Source of the DNA: an uncultured Oscillospiraceae bacterium
GTDB lineage: Bacteria; Bacillota; Clostridia; Oscillospirales; Oscillospiraceae
Direction of reading: 5' to 3'
Length of the DNA: 64,000 nucleotides
Assembly: GCA_947626315.1 (NCBI GenBank)
Contig: CANQRQ010000002.1
Location: 1-64,000, forward strand
Below the pieces are notes generated by a model that was given only the letters and a program-made list of their open reading frames with translations, searched no databases and was not told where the DNA came from. Positions 57,626 through 64,000 of the stretch are shown one piece after another (positions within the stretch are counted from its first letter, which is position 1; each line of letters begins with the position of its first letter). A program made the position numbers and the translations under genes.

Positions 57626-59608
57626 ATGGCTAAAGACAAGAACATCCAGCAAGAGATTGCCGCCCACCGGGCCGAAGAGCATTACTTCGACCAAGCCGCG
57701 GTGGACGAGGTGATGAAAAAATACGACCGGGAGTCCAACACCCGCGTCTGGGAGGGCTGGCAGAAATGGGCCGTGAACATCGTTCTGGCCGCGTTTTCCT
57801 GCTTCTCCATCTATGTGACCCTGTTCGCAACCTGGCTGGATCTGATCCGCTACCCCTCTTTTATGGGCTGCATTATCATTATCGGCTACCTGTGCTTCCC
57901 GGCGAAGAAGGGGGATCACAAGCCCAACCACATGCCCTGGTATGACTGGGTGATCATGATCCTGGGCGCCGCCGCTTTCTTCTATGTTGTCGTCAACGCC
58001 CAGAGCCTGACGGTCCGTCTGGGCACTATGAACATCAAGTCCTATGAGATCGTCATCGGCGTCATCGGCGTCCTGTCGGTGGTGGAGCTCTGCCGGCGGA
58101 GCGTGGGTCTGCCCATCCTCTGCGTGGCGGGCGTCTTCCTGATCTATACGATGTACTACTATTGGTTCGGCCGGGGCTTCGGCCCGGTCCGGGCGATCCG
58201 GCAGGTGACCATCGGTCTGTTTTATCAGACCACAGGCGTGCTCACCACGCCTGTGCAGGTCTGCGCCAAGTTCATTGTGGTGTTCATCATTTTCGGCGCC
58301 TTCCTGGAGCGGACCGGCATTTCTGACTTCTTTATCAACCTGGCCAACTGCGTGGCCGGCTCCTCTTCCGGCGGTCCCGCCAAGGTGGCCGTCATCTCCT
58401 CTGCCCTGTGCGGCATGGTCTCCGGCTCCTCGGTGGGCAACACCGTCACCACCGGCTCCGTCACCATTCCCATGATGAAGAAAACCGGCTACAAAGGGGA
58501 ATTTGCCGGTGCGGTAGAGGCGGCCGCCTCCACCGGCGGGCAGATCATGCCCCCTATTATGGGCGCCGCCGCTTTTCTGATGGCGGAATATGTGGGCGTC
58601 CCCTATTCGGATATTATCGTCCGGGCGATCCTGCCCGCCGTGCTGTATTTTCTGGGCATCTTTATCTGCGTCCATCTGGAGGCCCGGAAGCTGGGGCTTA
58701 AGGGCATTCCCCGCAGCGAGCTGCCCAAGTTCAGCCACCTGATCAAAAAAATCTACCTGCTGCTGCCCCTGATCGTACTGGTGTATCTGGTGTCCAGCGG
58801 CACCCGGACCATGGCCTACGCCGCGGCGGTCTCCATTGTGATCGCTGTCGTGGTGAGCCTGTTCAACAAGGACTGCCGCATGACCCCCGCCACCTTCTTT
58901 GACGCGCTGGCCAGCGGCGCCAAGAGCTGCATCACCGTGGCTGCCGCCTGCGGCATGGCGGGCGTGATCGCCGGCTGCATCAATATGACGGGCCTGGCCT
59001 CCAAGCTCATCACCGCCATTGTCTCCTTCTCCGGCGGGCATCTCTTCATCGCCCTGTTCCTCACCATGCTCTGCTGCATCGTGCTGGGCATGGGCGTGCC
59101 CACTACCGCCAACTACTGCATCATGGCCTCCACCTGCGCCCCCATTCTGATCCAGATGGGCATCCCCCAGATGGCCGCCCATTTCTTCGTGTTCTACTTC
59201 GGCATCGTGGCGGACATCACACCCCCCGTGGCCCTGGCCGCCTATGCCGGCTCCGCCATCGCCAGATCCAAGCCTATGAAGACGGCCTTCAACGCCACCA
59301 AGCTGGCCATTGCCGCCTTTGTGGTCCCCTATATCTTCGCGATGAACCCGGCCATGCTGCTGATCGACACCAATGTGCTGGAGATCGTCCAGATCATCGT
59401 CACCTCCATCTTCGGCATCTTCGGCGTGGCCGCGGCCATGAACGGCTTCATCTTCCGGAAGGCCAACTGGCTGGTCCGCGCCCTGATGTGCGTGGGCGGT
59501 CTGATGATGCTGTATCCCGGCAACATTACGGACTTCGCGGGCATTGCCCTGCTGCTGGTGCTCCTGGCCTGGCAGTATTTCGGCGCCAAGAAGGCCGCAA
59601 AGGCTTAA
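57626..59608 (+). CDS. TRAP transporter fused (small plus large) permease
   Basis: 660-aa membrane protein combining the four-helix DctQ-like domain (about residues 40-200) and the 12-helix DctM-like domain in one chain, as in TAXI systems. Markers: VWEGWQKWAVNIVLAAFSCFSIY, VFIIFGAFLERTGISDFFINLANC, SGSSVGNTVTTGSVTIPMMKKTGY, GGQIMPPIMGAAAFLMAEY and GMGVPTTANYCIMASTCAP. ATG 57626 has GGAGGG 7 nt upstream; the track's TTG 57620 is less likely. Works with the TAXI receptor upstream. Confidence 0.95.
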   Translation: MAKDKNIQQEIAAHRAEEHYFDQAAVDEVMKKYDRESNTRVWEGWQKWAVNIVLAAFSCFSIYVTLFATWLDLIRYPSFMGCIIIIGYLCFPAKKGDHKPNHMPWYDWVIMILGAAAFFYVVVNAQSLTVRLGTMNIKSYEIVIGVIGVLSVVELCRRSVGLPILCVAGVFLIYTMYYYWFGRGFGPVRAIRQVTIGLFYQTTGVLTTPVQVCAKFIVVFIIFGAFLERTGISDFFINLANCVAGSSSGGPAKVAVISSALCGMVSGSSVGNTVTTGSVTIPMMKKTGYKGEFAGAVEAAASTGGQIMPPIMGAAAFLMAEYVGVPYSDIIVRAILPAVLYFLGIFICVHLEARKLGLKGIPRSELPKFSHLIKKIYLLLPLIVLVYLVSSGTRTMAYAAAVSIVIAVVVSLFNKDCRMTPATFFDALASGAKSCITVAAACGMAGVIAGCINMTGLASKLITAIVSFSGGHLFIALFLTMLCCIVLGMGVPTTANYCIMASTCAPILIQMGIPQMAAHFFVFYFGIVADITPPVALAAYAGSAIARSKPMKTAFNATKLAIAAFVVPYIFAMNPAMLLIDTNVLEIVQIIVTSIFGIFGVAAAMNGFIFRKANWLVRALMCVGGLMMLYPGNITDFAGIALLLVLLAWQYFGAKKAAKA

Positions 59609-59609
59609 A

Positions 59610-59639
59610 GTTTAGGAAAAGCAAAAACCGTCTATACTA
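59610..59639 (+). promoter_or_regulatory. Candidate sigma-F promoter of spoIIR
   Basis: GTTTA (59610-59614), a 15-bp spacer and GTCTATACTA (59630-59639), close to the forespore consensus GYATA...GGnnAnAnTR. spoIIR is a known sigma-F gene, which supports the assignment. Confidence 0.65.
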
Positions 59640-59671
59640 TGGATAGAAATTCATTGTACAGGCGGTTTTTT
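59623..59671 (+). terminator. Terminator of the TRAP operon overlapping the spoIIR leader
   Basis: AAAAACCG (59623-59630) pairs with CGGTTTTT (59663-59670), with further partial pairing inside and a T-run. It overlaps the sigma-F promoter and the spoIIR ribosome-binding site (AGGCGG lies in the right arm). Transcripts starting at the sigma-F promoter would lack the left arm. Confidence 0.7.
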
Positions 59672-59673
59672 CT

Positions 59674-60285
59674 ATGCGTACACAAGGCTTTGACAAGCGT
59701 TTTCACCCCTGGGAGACGGCGGCCCTGCTCGCCCTCTGCCTGGTCCTCTGCTGCGGGGTCTGGGCCCAGGCCCGGCAGAGCGCCATCAGCGCCGGGCTTA
59801 TCCGGCTGCATGTGGTGGCCGTGTCCGACGACGAGGCGGAGCAGGCCTTAAAACTCCGGGTCCGGGACGCGGTGCTGGCGCGGCTCTCCCCCCTGCTGGA
59901 GGGGGCGGCGGACGTGGGAGAGGCGGAGGCCATCCTCCGGGAGAACCTGGCCCAGGTCTCCCAGGCGGCGGAGGCCGCGGCGGAGGGGCGGGCGGTCCGG
60001 GTCAGCCTGGAGGAAGAGCGCTTCCCCACCCGGCAGTACGAGGGCTTTGTCCTGCCCGCCGGGGCGTACAAATCCCTGCGGGTGGTTCTGGGAGAGGGCC
60101 GGGGCCATAATTGGTGGTGCATCGTGTTCCCGCCGCTCTGCGTCTCCGCCGCGGAGGCGGACGGACTCCAGGAGGTGATGAACCAGGAGGACCTGAAGCT
60201 GATCACCGAGAGCGAGGGCTACGAGCTGCGCTTCAAAATCGTGGAGCTCTGGGGCGAACTCAGCAGCTTTCTTCAGGGAAAATAA
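59674..60285 (+). CDS. spoIIR: Stage II sporulation protein R (forespore signal for pro-sigma-E processing)
   Basis: 203 aa, secreted from the forespore to trigger SpoIIGA and thereby sigma-E activation in the mother cell. An N-terminal signal/anchor helix (TAALLALCLVLCCGVWA) is followed by LIRLHVVAVSDDEAEQALKLRVRDAVL and the family signature GHNWWCIVFPPLCV. Length is normal. The next plus-strand gene has its own promoter, so spoIIR is monocistronic. Confidence 0.95.
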   Translation: MRTQGFDKRFHPWETAALLALCLVLCCGVWAQARQSAISAGLIRLHVVAVSDDEAEQALKLRVRDAVLARLSPLLEGAADVGEAEAILRENLAQVSQAAEAAAEGRAVRVSLEEERFPTRQYEGFVLPAGAYKSLRVVLGEGRGHNWWCIVFPPLCVSAAEADGLQEVMNQEDLKLITESEGYELRFKIVELWGELSSFLQGK

Positions 60286-60298
60286 GAGCAGGCAAAAA

Positions 60299-60486
60299 GG
60301 GCTGCAGCTTGTCATTTCGGCTTGCTGCAGCCCCTTTGCGCGTTGAAGAAAGGCAAGATCTTTTCCGAAGATAAACGAAAGTTTATCGCAGAAAAGACAC
60401 CTTTCTCATCTCTTCTCCTTCGGTCACCAACGGGAACTGAGTTTGGTCTCTTGGTGACTTTGTTCGCTTTCTTTGCCTTGCCGCAG
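60299..60486. repeat. Dispersed noncoding repeat, copy B
   Basis: GGGCTGCAGC/GCTGCAGCCC hairpin (60299-60333), TAAACGAAAGTTTA (60372-60385), TCTTCTCCTTCGGTCACC and TTTGTTCGCTTTCTTTGCCTTGCCGCA appear in the same order as copy A at 24879. The distance from TAAAC to TTTGTTCGC is 88 here and 87 in copy A. This copy lacks the right half of the final hairpin. The rest of the gap to 60590 shows nothing else. Confidence 0.8.
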
Positions 60487-60590
60487 CTCCTTGGCTGGCC
60501 GCCGCTAACCTAATCTGAGCGACAGGACGCCGCCGATCATCCGGCAGCGGTCCTGTCTCTCTGCAGCAGCCGCAGGCTTTCAAGTTTTTA

Positions 60591-60619
60591 TTGAAAAGGC
60601 CGGGGAAGCGCGGTATAAT
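60591..60619 (+). promoter_or_regulatory. Sigma-A promoter of the surface-polysaccharide genes
   Basis: TTGAAA (60591-60596), a 17-bp spacer and TATAAT (60614-60619). It overlaps the start of the longer track ORF, supporting ATG 60666. Confidence 0.85.
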
Positions 60620-60665
60620 GTTTTGGAATAACCCTTTTGAATTCTTTGGACGCGGGGAGGCTTCC

Positions 60666-61649
60666 ATGGACAACGACAGCTGCAAAATATCCGTCCTCTG
60701 CGCGGCCTATAACCACGAGGACACCGTTGCCGACGCGCTGGAGAGCTTTGTCCGCCAGAAGACGGACTTTGCCTTTGAGGTGCTGGTCAACGACGACGCC
60801 TCTGCCGACGGCACGGCGGCGGTGATCCGCTCCTACGCAGAGCGTTACCCGGAGATCATCCGTCCCTTTTACCAGCCGGTCAATCTCTACTCCCTGCACA
60901 GAAACGTGTACGAGGAGTTCTTCATCCCCAACGCCCGGGGCAAATACCTGGCCTTCTGCGAGGGGGACGACTACTGGACGGACCCGGACAAGCTTCAGCT
61001 CCAGGCGGACTTTCTGGACAGCCACCCGGACTATGCCGCCTGCGTCCACAACACGGTGAGGCACTTCTGCCAGTCCTCCCGGCCGGACGAGCCCTTCGTC
61101 CCCCCCGCCGGGGACCGGGACCTGTCCTTTGCCGACGTGGTGCCGGGCATGGGCCGCGCCTTTCACACCAGTTCTCTGCTGGCCCGGCGGGACATTCTCG
61201 CCCGCCATCCGGATTTTTACCATATCTCCTTCCGCTACGGGGTAGGCGACTATCCGGACGCCCTGTGGCTGTCCCTGAACGGGCCCATCCGCTTTCTGGA
61301 GCGGAGCATGTCCGTCTACCGAGTCTGCAGCAACCCCGGCTCCTGGAGCGCCAATCTGGACGCCCAATACAACAAGTTCAAGGCCTTTGTCCAGGGGGAG
61401 ATCGAGATGTTCACCGCCCTCCGGGCCCATGTGTCCGGGGAGGATCTGGCCTTGGTGGACCGGGAACTGCTGAAGCGGCAGTATGAGCTGCTGGACCTGG
61501 AGGGCCGCTGTGAAGAGCAGCTGCAGCCCCCCTATGATCAGATCTACCGCTCCATGCCCGCCTCCTATAAGTGCAAGCACTTCCTGAAGCGGCATTTTCC
61601 CGGGCTGCACAGCCTGTACCGGCAGAAAATGGGCTACGGCGACTGGTGA
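60666..61649 (+). CDS. Family 2 glycosyltransferase
   Basis: 327-aa GT-A fold transferase using a nucleotide sugar for surface-glycan assembly. N-terminal ISVLCAAYNHEDTVADALESFVRQ, the VLVNDDASADGT nucleotide-binding block, and a DxD-like EGDDYWTDPDKL. No membrane anchor. GGGGAGG is 5 nt before ATG 60666. First gene of a cluster with a flippase, acyltransferase and sugar aminotransferase. Sugar specificity cannot be read. Confidence 0.93.
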   Translation: MDNDSCKISVLCAAYNHEDTVADALESFVRQKTDFAFEVLVNDDASADGTAAVIRSYAERYPEIIRPFYQPVNLYSLHRNVYEEFFIPNARGKYLAFCEGDDYWTDPDKLQLQADFLDSHPDYAACVHNTVRHFCQSSRPDEPFVPPAGDRDLSFADVVPGMGRAFHTSSLLARRDILARHPDFYHISFRYGVGDYPDALWLSLNGPIRFLERSMSVYRVCSNPGSWSANLDAQYNKFKAFVQGEIEMFTALRAHVSGEDLALVDRELLKRQYELLDLEGRCEEQLQPPYDQIYRSMPASYKCKHFLKRHFPGLHSLYRQKMGYGDW

Positions 61650-61654
61650 GGCCT

Positions 61655-63109
61655 ATGGAAAAGAAACTCACCGTTGTATCCAACCTGATGTGGCGCTTTT
61701 TTGAGCGCTGCGGCGCCCAGCTGGTGTCCTTCGTTGTATCGGTGGTGCTGGCCCGGCTGATCGCGCCGGAGGTCTACGGCCTGGTCTCCATTGTGACGGT
61801 CATCACCTCCATTCTCCTGGTCTTCGCGGACAGCGGCATGGCCAACTCCCTGATCCAAAAGAAGGACCCGGACGATCTGGACTTCTCCTCCGTCTTCTAT
61901 TTCAACCTGGTTTTCTGCGCCCTGCTGTATACGGGCCTGTTTTTCGCCGCCCCGCTGCTGGCCTCCCTCTACCAGCAGCCGGCCCTGACGCCGGTGATCC
62001 GGGTCCTGGGGCTGACGGTGCTGGTCTCCGGGGTCAAGAACGTGCAGCAGGCCTATGTGTCCAAAACCCTGCAGTTCAAGCGCTTCTTCTTCGCCACTTT
62101 GGGCGGGACCCTGCTGGCGGGGCTGGTGGGCATTGTCCTGGCCCTGCGGGGCTTCGGGGTCTGGGCGCTGGTGGCCAAGGAGCTGGTGAACGTCACGGTG
62201 AACACCGCCATTTTGTGGCTGACCGTGGGCTGGCGGCCCAAGCGGATGTTCTCCTTTTCCCGGCTGAAGGGCCTGCTGTCCTACGGCTGGAAGCTGCTGG
62301 TATCCAGCCTGCTGGACACTACCTACAACAAGCTCCAGCAGATCATCATTGGCCTGAAATATTCTCAGTCCGACCTGGCTTTCTACGACCGGGGCAACTC
62401 CCTGCCCAACCTGATCGTGGAGAACGTGAACTCCTCCATCGACAGCGTGCTGCTGCCGGTGCTCTCCACGGAGCAGGACCACCGGGATCAGGTGCGCCGC
62501 ATGACCCGCCGGGCCATCAAGATCAGCACCTACATCATGATGCCCATGATGATGGGCCTGGCCGTCTGCGCCGAGCCGCTGATCCGCCTGCTGCTGACGG
62601 AGAAATGGCTGCCCTGCGTGCCGTATCTGCGGATCTTCTGCTTTTCCTACGCCTTTTACCCCATCCACACCGCCAACCTGAACGCCATCAAGGCCATGGG
62701 CCGGAGCGACCTGTTTTTGCTGCTGGAGATCCTGAAAAAGGGCCTGGGCGTGGCCGCGCTGCTGCTGGCCATGAATTACGGGGTCTACGCCATCGCCCTG
62801 AGCCTGCTGTTCACCACGGTGGCCGCCCTGTTCATCAACTCCTGGCCCAACCGGAAGCTCCTGTCCTACTCGTTTATCAACCAGCTGGCGGATATGACGC
62901 CCGCCATGCTGCTCACCGGGCTGATGGGCCTGGCCGTGTACCTTCTGGGCCGGCTGGGCCTGCGGGACTGGCTGACGCTGCCGCTGCAGGTCCTCACCGG
63001 CGCGGCCCTCTATATCCTGGGCTCCCGGCTCGCCCATATCGACAGCTTTGACTACGTGCTGGGCATTGTGAAAAGAATTCTCTCAAGGAAGAAGGAGGCC
63101 GACTCATGA
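61655..63109 (+). CDS. Polysaccharide flippase (Wzx/MviN-MATE superfamily)
   Basis: 484-aa membrane protein with about 14 helices moving lipid-linked oligosaccharide units across the membrane. The N-terminus SNLMWRFFERCGAQLVSFVVSVVLARLIAPEVYGLVSIV is typical of the PST/Wzx group, with FYDRGNSLPNLIVENVNSSIDSVLLPVLS mid-protein. Start MEKKLTVVS at 61655 lies 5 bp after the glycosyltransferase stop (GTGAGG upstream). The 3' end overlaps the acyltransferase gene by 4 bp. Confidence 0.93.
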   Translation: MEKKLTVVSNLMWRFFERCGAQLVSFVVSVVLARLIAPEVYGLVSIVTVITSILLVFADSGMANSLIQKKDPDDLDFSSVFYFNLVFCALLYTGLFFAAPLLASLYQQPALTPVIRVLGLTVLVSGVKNVQQAYVSKTLQFKRFFFATLGGTLLAGLVGIVLALRGFGVWALVAKELVNVTVNTAILWLTVGWRPKRMFSFSRLKGLLSYGWKLLVSSLLDTTYNKLQQIIIGLKYSQSDLAFYDRGNSLPNLIVENVNSSIDSVLLPVLSTEQDHRDQVRRMTRRAIKISTYIMMPMMMGLAVCAEPLIRLLLTEKWLPCVPYLRIFCFSYAFYPIHTANLNAIKAMGRSDLFLLLEILKKGLGVAALLLAMNYGVYAIALSLLFTTVAALFINSWPNRKLLSYSFINQLADMTPAMLLTGLMGLAVYLLGRLGLRDWLTLPLQVLTGAALYILGSRLAHIDSFDYVLGIVKRILSRKKEADS

Positions 63110-63687
63110 GCAGCTTCTATTCGCCGGAGGAACTGGCCGGCCTAGGCCTGAAGGCCTATGGCAGCGACGTGCTGATCAGCCGCAAGGCCAGCCTGTACGG
63201 CGCCGGCCGTATCAGCCTCGGCAATCACGTGCGCATTGACGATTTCTGCGTCCTCAGCGGGGAGATCAGCATCGGCAATCACGTGCATATCGCCGCCGCC
63301 TCCCTGCTCTTTGCCGGGTCCCATGGCATCCGCATCGGGGACTACAGCGGCATCTCCTCCCGCTGCTGCATTTACGCCGAATCCGACGATTACAGCGGGG
63401 AGGCCCTCAGCAACCCCACCGTTCCGGAGAAATACACCGCCATCACCGGGCAGGAGGTCCGCATCGGGCCCCACGCCCAGATCGGCGCCGGCTGCACCCT
63501 GCTGCCCGGCGCGGAGGTGGCGGAGGGCTGCACCCTGGGGGCCATGTCCCTCCTGAGCCGGGACACCAAGCCCTGGGGGACCTATTTCGGCAGCCCGGCC
63601 CGCTGCATGGGGGAACGGAGCAAAAAGCGCCTGGAGCTGGCCCGGCAGCTGGAGGCCGAGGAACAGCGAAACGGAAACGGAGGCTGA
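63106..63687 (+). CDS. Left-handed beta-helix (hexapeptide) O/N-acyltransferase
   Basis: 193-aa acyltransferase with hexapeptide repeats (GRISLGNHVRIDDFCVLSGEISIGNHVHI, then VRIGPHAQIGAGCTLLPGAEVAEGC) and a C-terminal helix. Members acetylate amino or hydroxyl groups of sugars in O-antigen/capsule units. It overlaps the flippase gene (ATGA) and immediately precedes a sugar aminotransferase, so N-acylation of a 4- or 3-amino sugar is a reasonable inference. Confidence 0.92.
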   Translation: MSSFYSPEELAGLGLKAYGSDVLISRKASLYGAGRISLGNHVRIDDFCVLSGEISIGNHVHIAAASLLFAGSHGIRIGDYSGISSRCCIYAESDDYSGEALSNPTVPEKYTAITGQEVRIGPHAQIGAGCTLLPGAEVAEGCTLGAMSLLSRDTKPWGTYFGSPARCMGERSKKRLELARQLEAEEQRNGNGG

Positions 63688-63693
63688 GCTGTC

Positions 63694-64000
63694 ATGTCCA
63701 ATACTATTAACGTCACCCGCTCCTCTCTGCCGGATTTTGAGGAATTCTGCGGAGAGATCCGGGATATCTGGGACAGCCACTGGCTGACCAACATGGGGGA
63801 GAAGCACCGCCGCCTGGAGGCGGAGCTGGAAAAATACCTGGGCGTGCCCTATGTGGCCCTGTTCACCAACGGGCACCTGGCCCTGGAGGCCCTGATCGAC
63901 GCTTTCTCGCTCCAGGGCGAGGTGATCACGACCCCCTTCACCTTCGCCTCCACCACCCACGCCATCGTCCGCCGGGGCTGCACCCCCGTTTTCTGCGATA
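63694..64000 (+). CDS. DegT/DnrJ/EryC1-family sugar aminotransferase, 3' part outside window
   Basis: At least 102 codons of a PLP-dependent nucleotide-sugar aminotransferase. Visible is the family N-terminus: SSLPDFEEFCGEIRDIWDSHWLTNMG, HRRLEAELEKYLGVPYVALFTNGHLALEAL, then VITTPFTFASTTHAIVRRGCTPVFCD. The catalytic lysine lies beyond the window. GGAGG is 10 nt upstream of ATG 63694. Together with the acyltransferase it indicates an acylated amino sugar in the surface polysaccharide. Confidence 0.92.
   Translation, partial: MSNTINVTRSSLPDFEEFCGEIRDIWDSHWLTNMGEKHRRLEAELEKYLGVPYVALFTNGHLALEALIDAFSLQGEVITTPFTFASTTHAIVRRGCTPVFCD

Overview
The window is GC-rich, densely coded Firmicutes DNA. Three sporulation genes (sigG, spoIIR and a CotH-type kinase), Gram-positive LPXTG pilus genes, a CIRCE/HrcA operator, sigma-A promoters with 17-bp spacers and an rnfCDGEAB-order operon point to an anaerobic endospore-forming Clostridia. 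An Oscillospiraceae-type gut commensal is likely by inference; no rRNA or intact tRNA is present to confirm it.

Layout. 1-8.45 kb (minus): sortase-assembled pilus locus, transcribed adhesin (1908 aa, 18 His/Cys repeats), backbone pilin (LPETG), class C sortase (cut by the window edge). 8.7-13.4 kb (minus): TauE/SafE permease, SDF-family symporter, class V PLP enzyme and a LysR regulator. 13.5-22.1 kb (minus): the most striking locus, in which two TatA/B-like genes, tatC, a Tat-signal FMN/FAD reductase and the Rnf complex (rnfC with a 1-nt frameshift, a fused rnfD-rnfG, rnfE, rnfA, rnfB) form one collinear block behind a consensus promoter, divergent from a FadR-type GntR regulator. 22.3-24.8 kb (plus): that regulator, a DUF1349 protein and an Old Yellow Enzyme homologue. 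24.9-25.3 kb: a noncoding repeat with nested hairpins, with a second copy at 60.3 kb. 25.4-32.5 kb: HtrA protease, a Cys-motif membrane protein, a promoter/operator followed only by a gene remnant, ispE, a GH13 alpha-glucosidase and an Ig-domain surface protein. 32.5-36.1 kb (minus): cobalamin riboswitch, btuFCD and a PduO-like adenosyltransferase. 36.2-42 kb: birA, gtrA, CIRCE-controlled ftsH and a PIG-L deacetylase. 42-47.7 kb: rplJ-rplL with L10 leader, sigG, holB-ricT and a phosphodiester glycosidase. 47.9-57 kb: CotH kinase protein, PAP2 phosphatase, TrmH methyltransferase, Ald/PNT dehydrogenase, VOC protein, SLC13 transporter and HAD phosphatase. 56.3-60.3 kb: TAXI-type TRAP transporter and spoIIR. 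60.6-64 kb: start of a surface-polysaccharide cluster (GT2, flippase, acyltransferase, DegT aminotransferase).

How the parts may work together. The Tat-flavoreductase-Rnf block suggests (inference) that reduction of an external organic acceptor is expressed together with ferredoxin-driven ion pumping. The reductase lacks the fumarate-reductase Arg motif, so its acceptor is unknown. Four uptake systems (SDF, BtuFCD, SLC13, TAXI-TRAP) and a pilus fit a host-associated heterotroph. Most long ORFs antisense to these genes are GC-bias shadows and are omitted.
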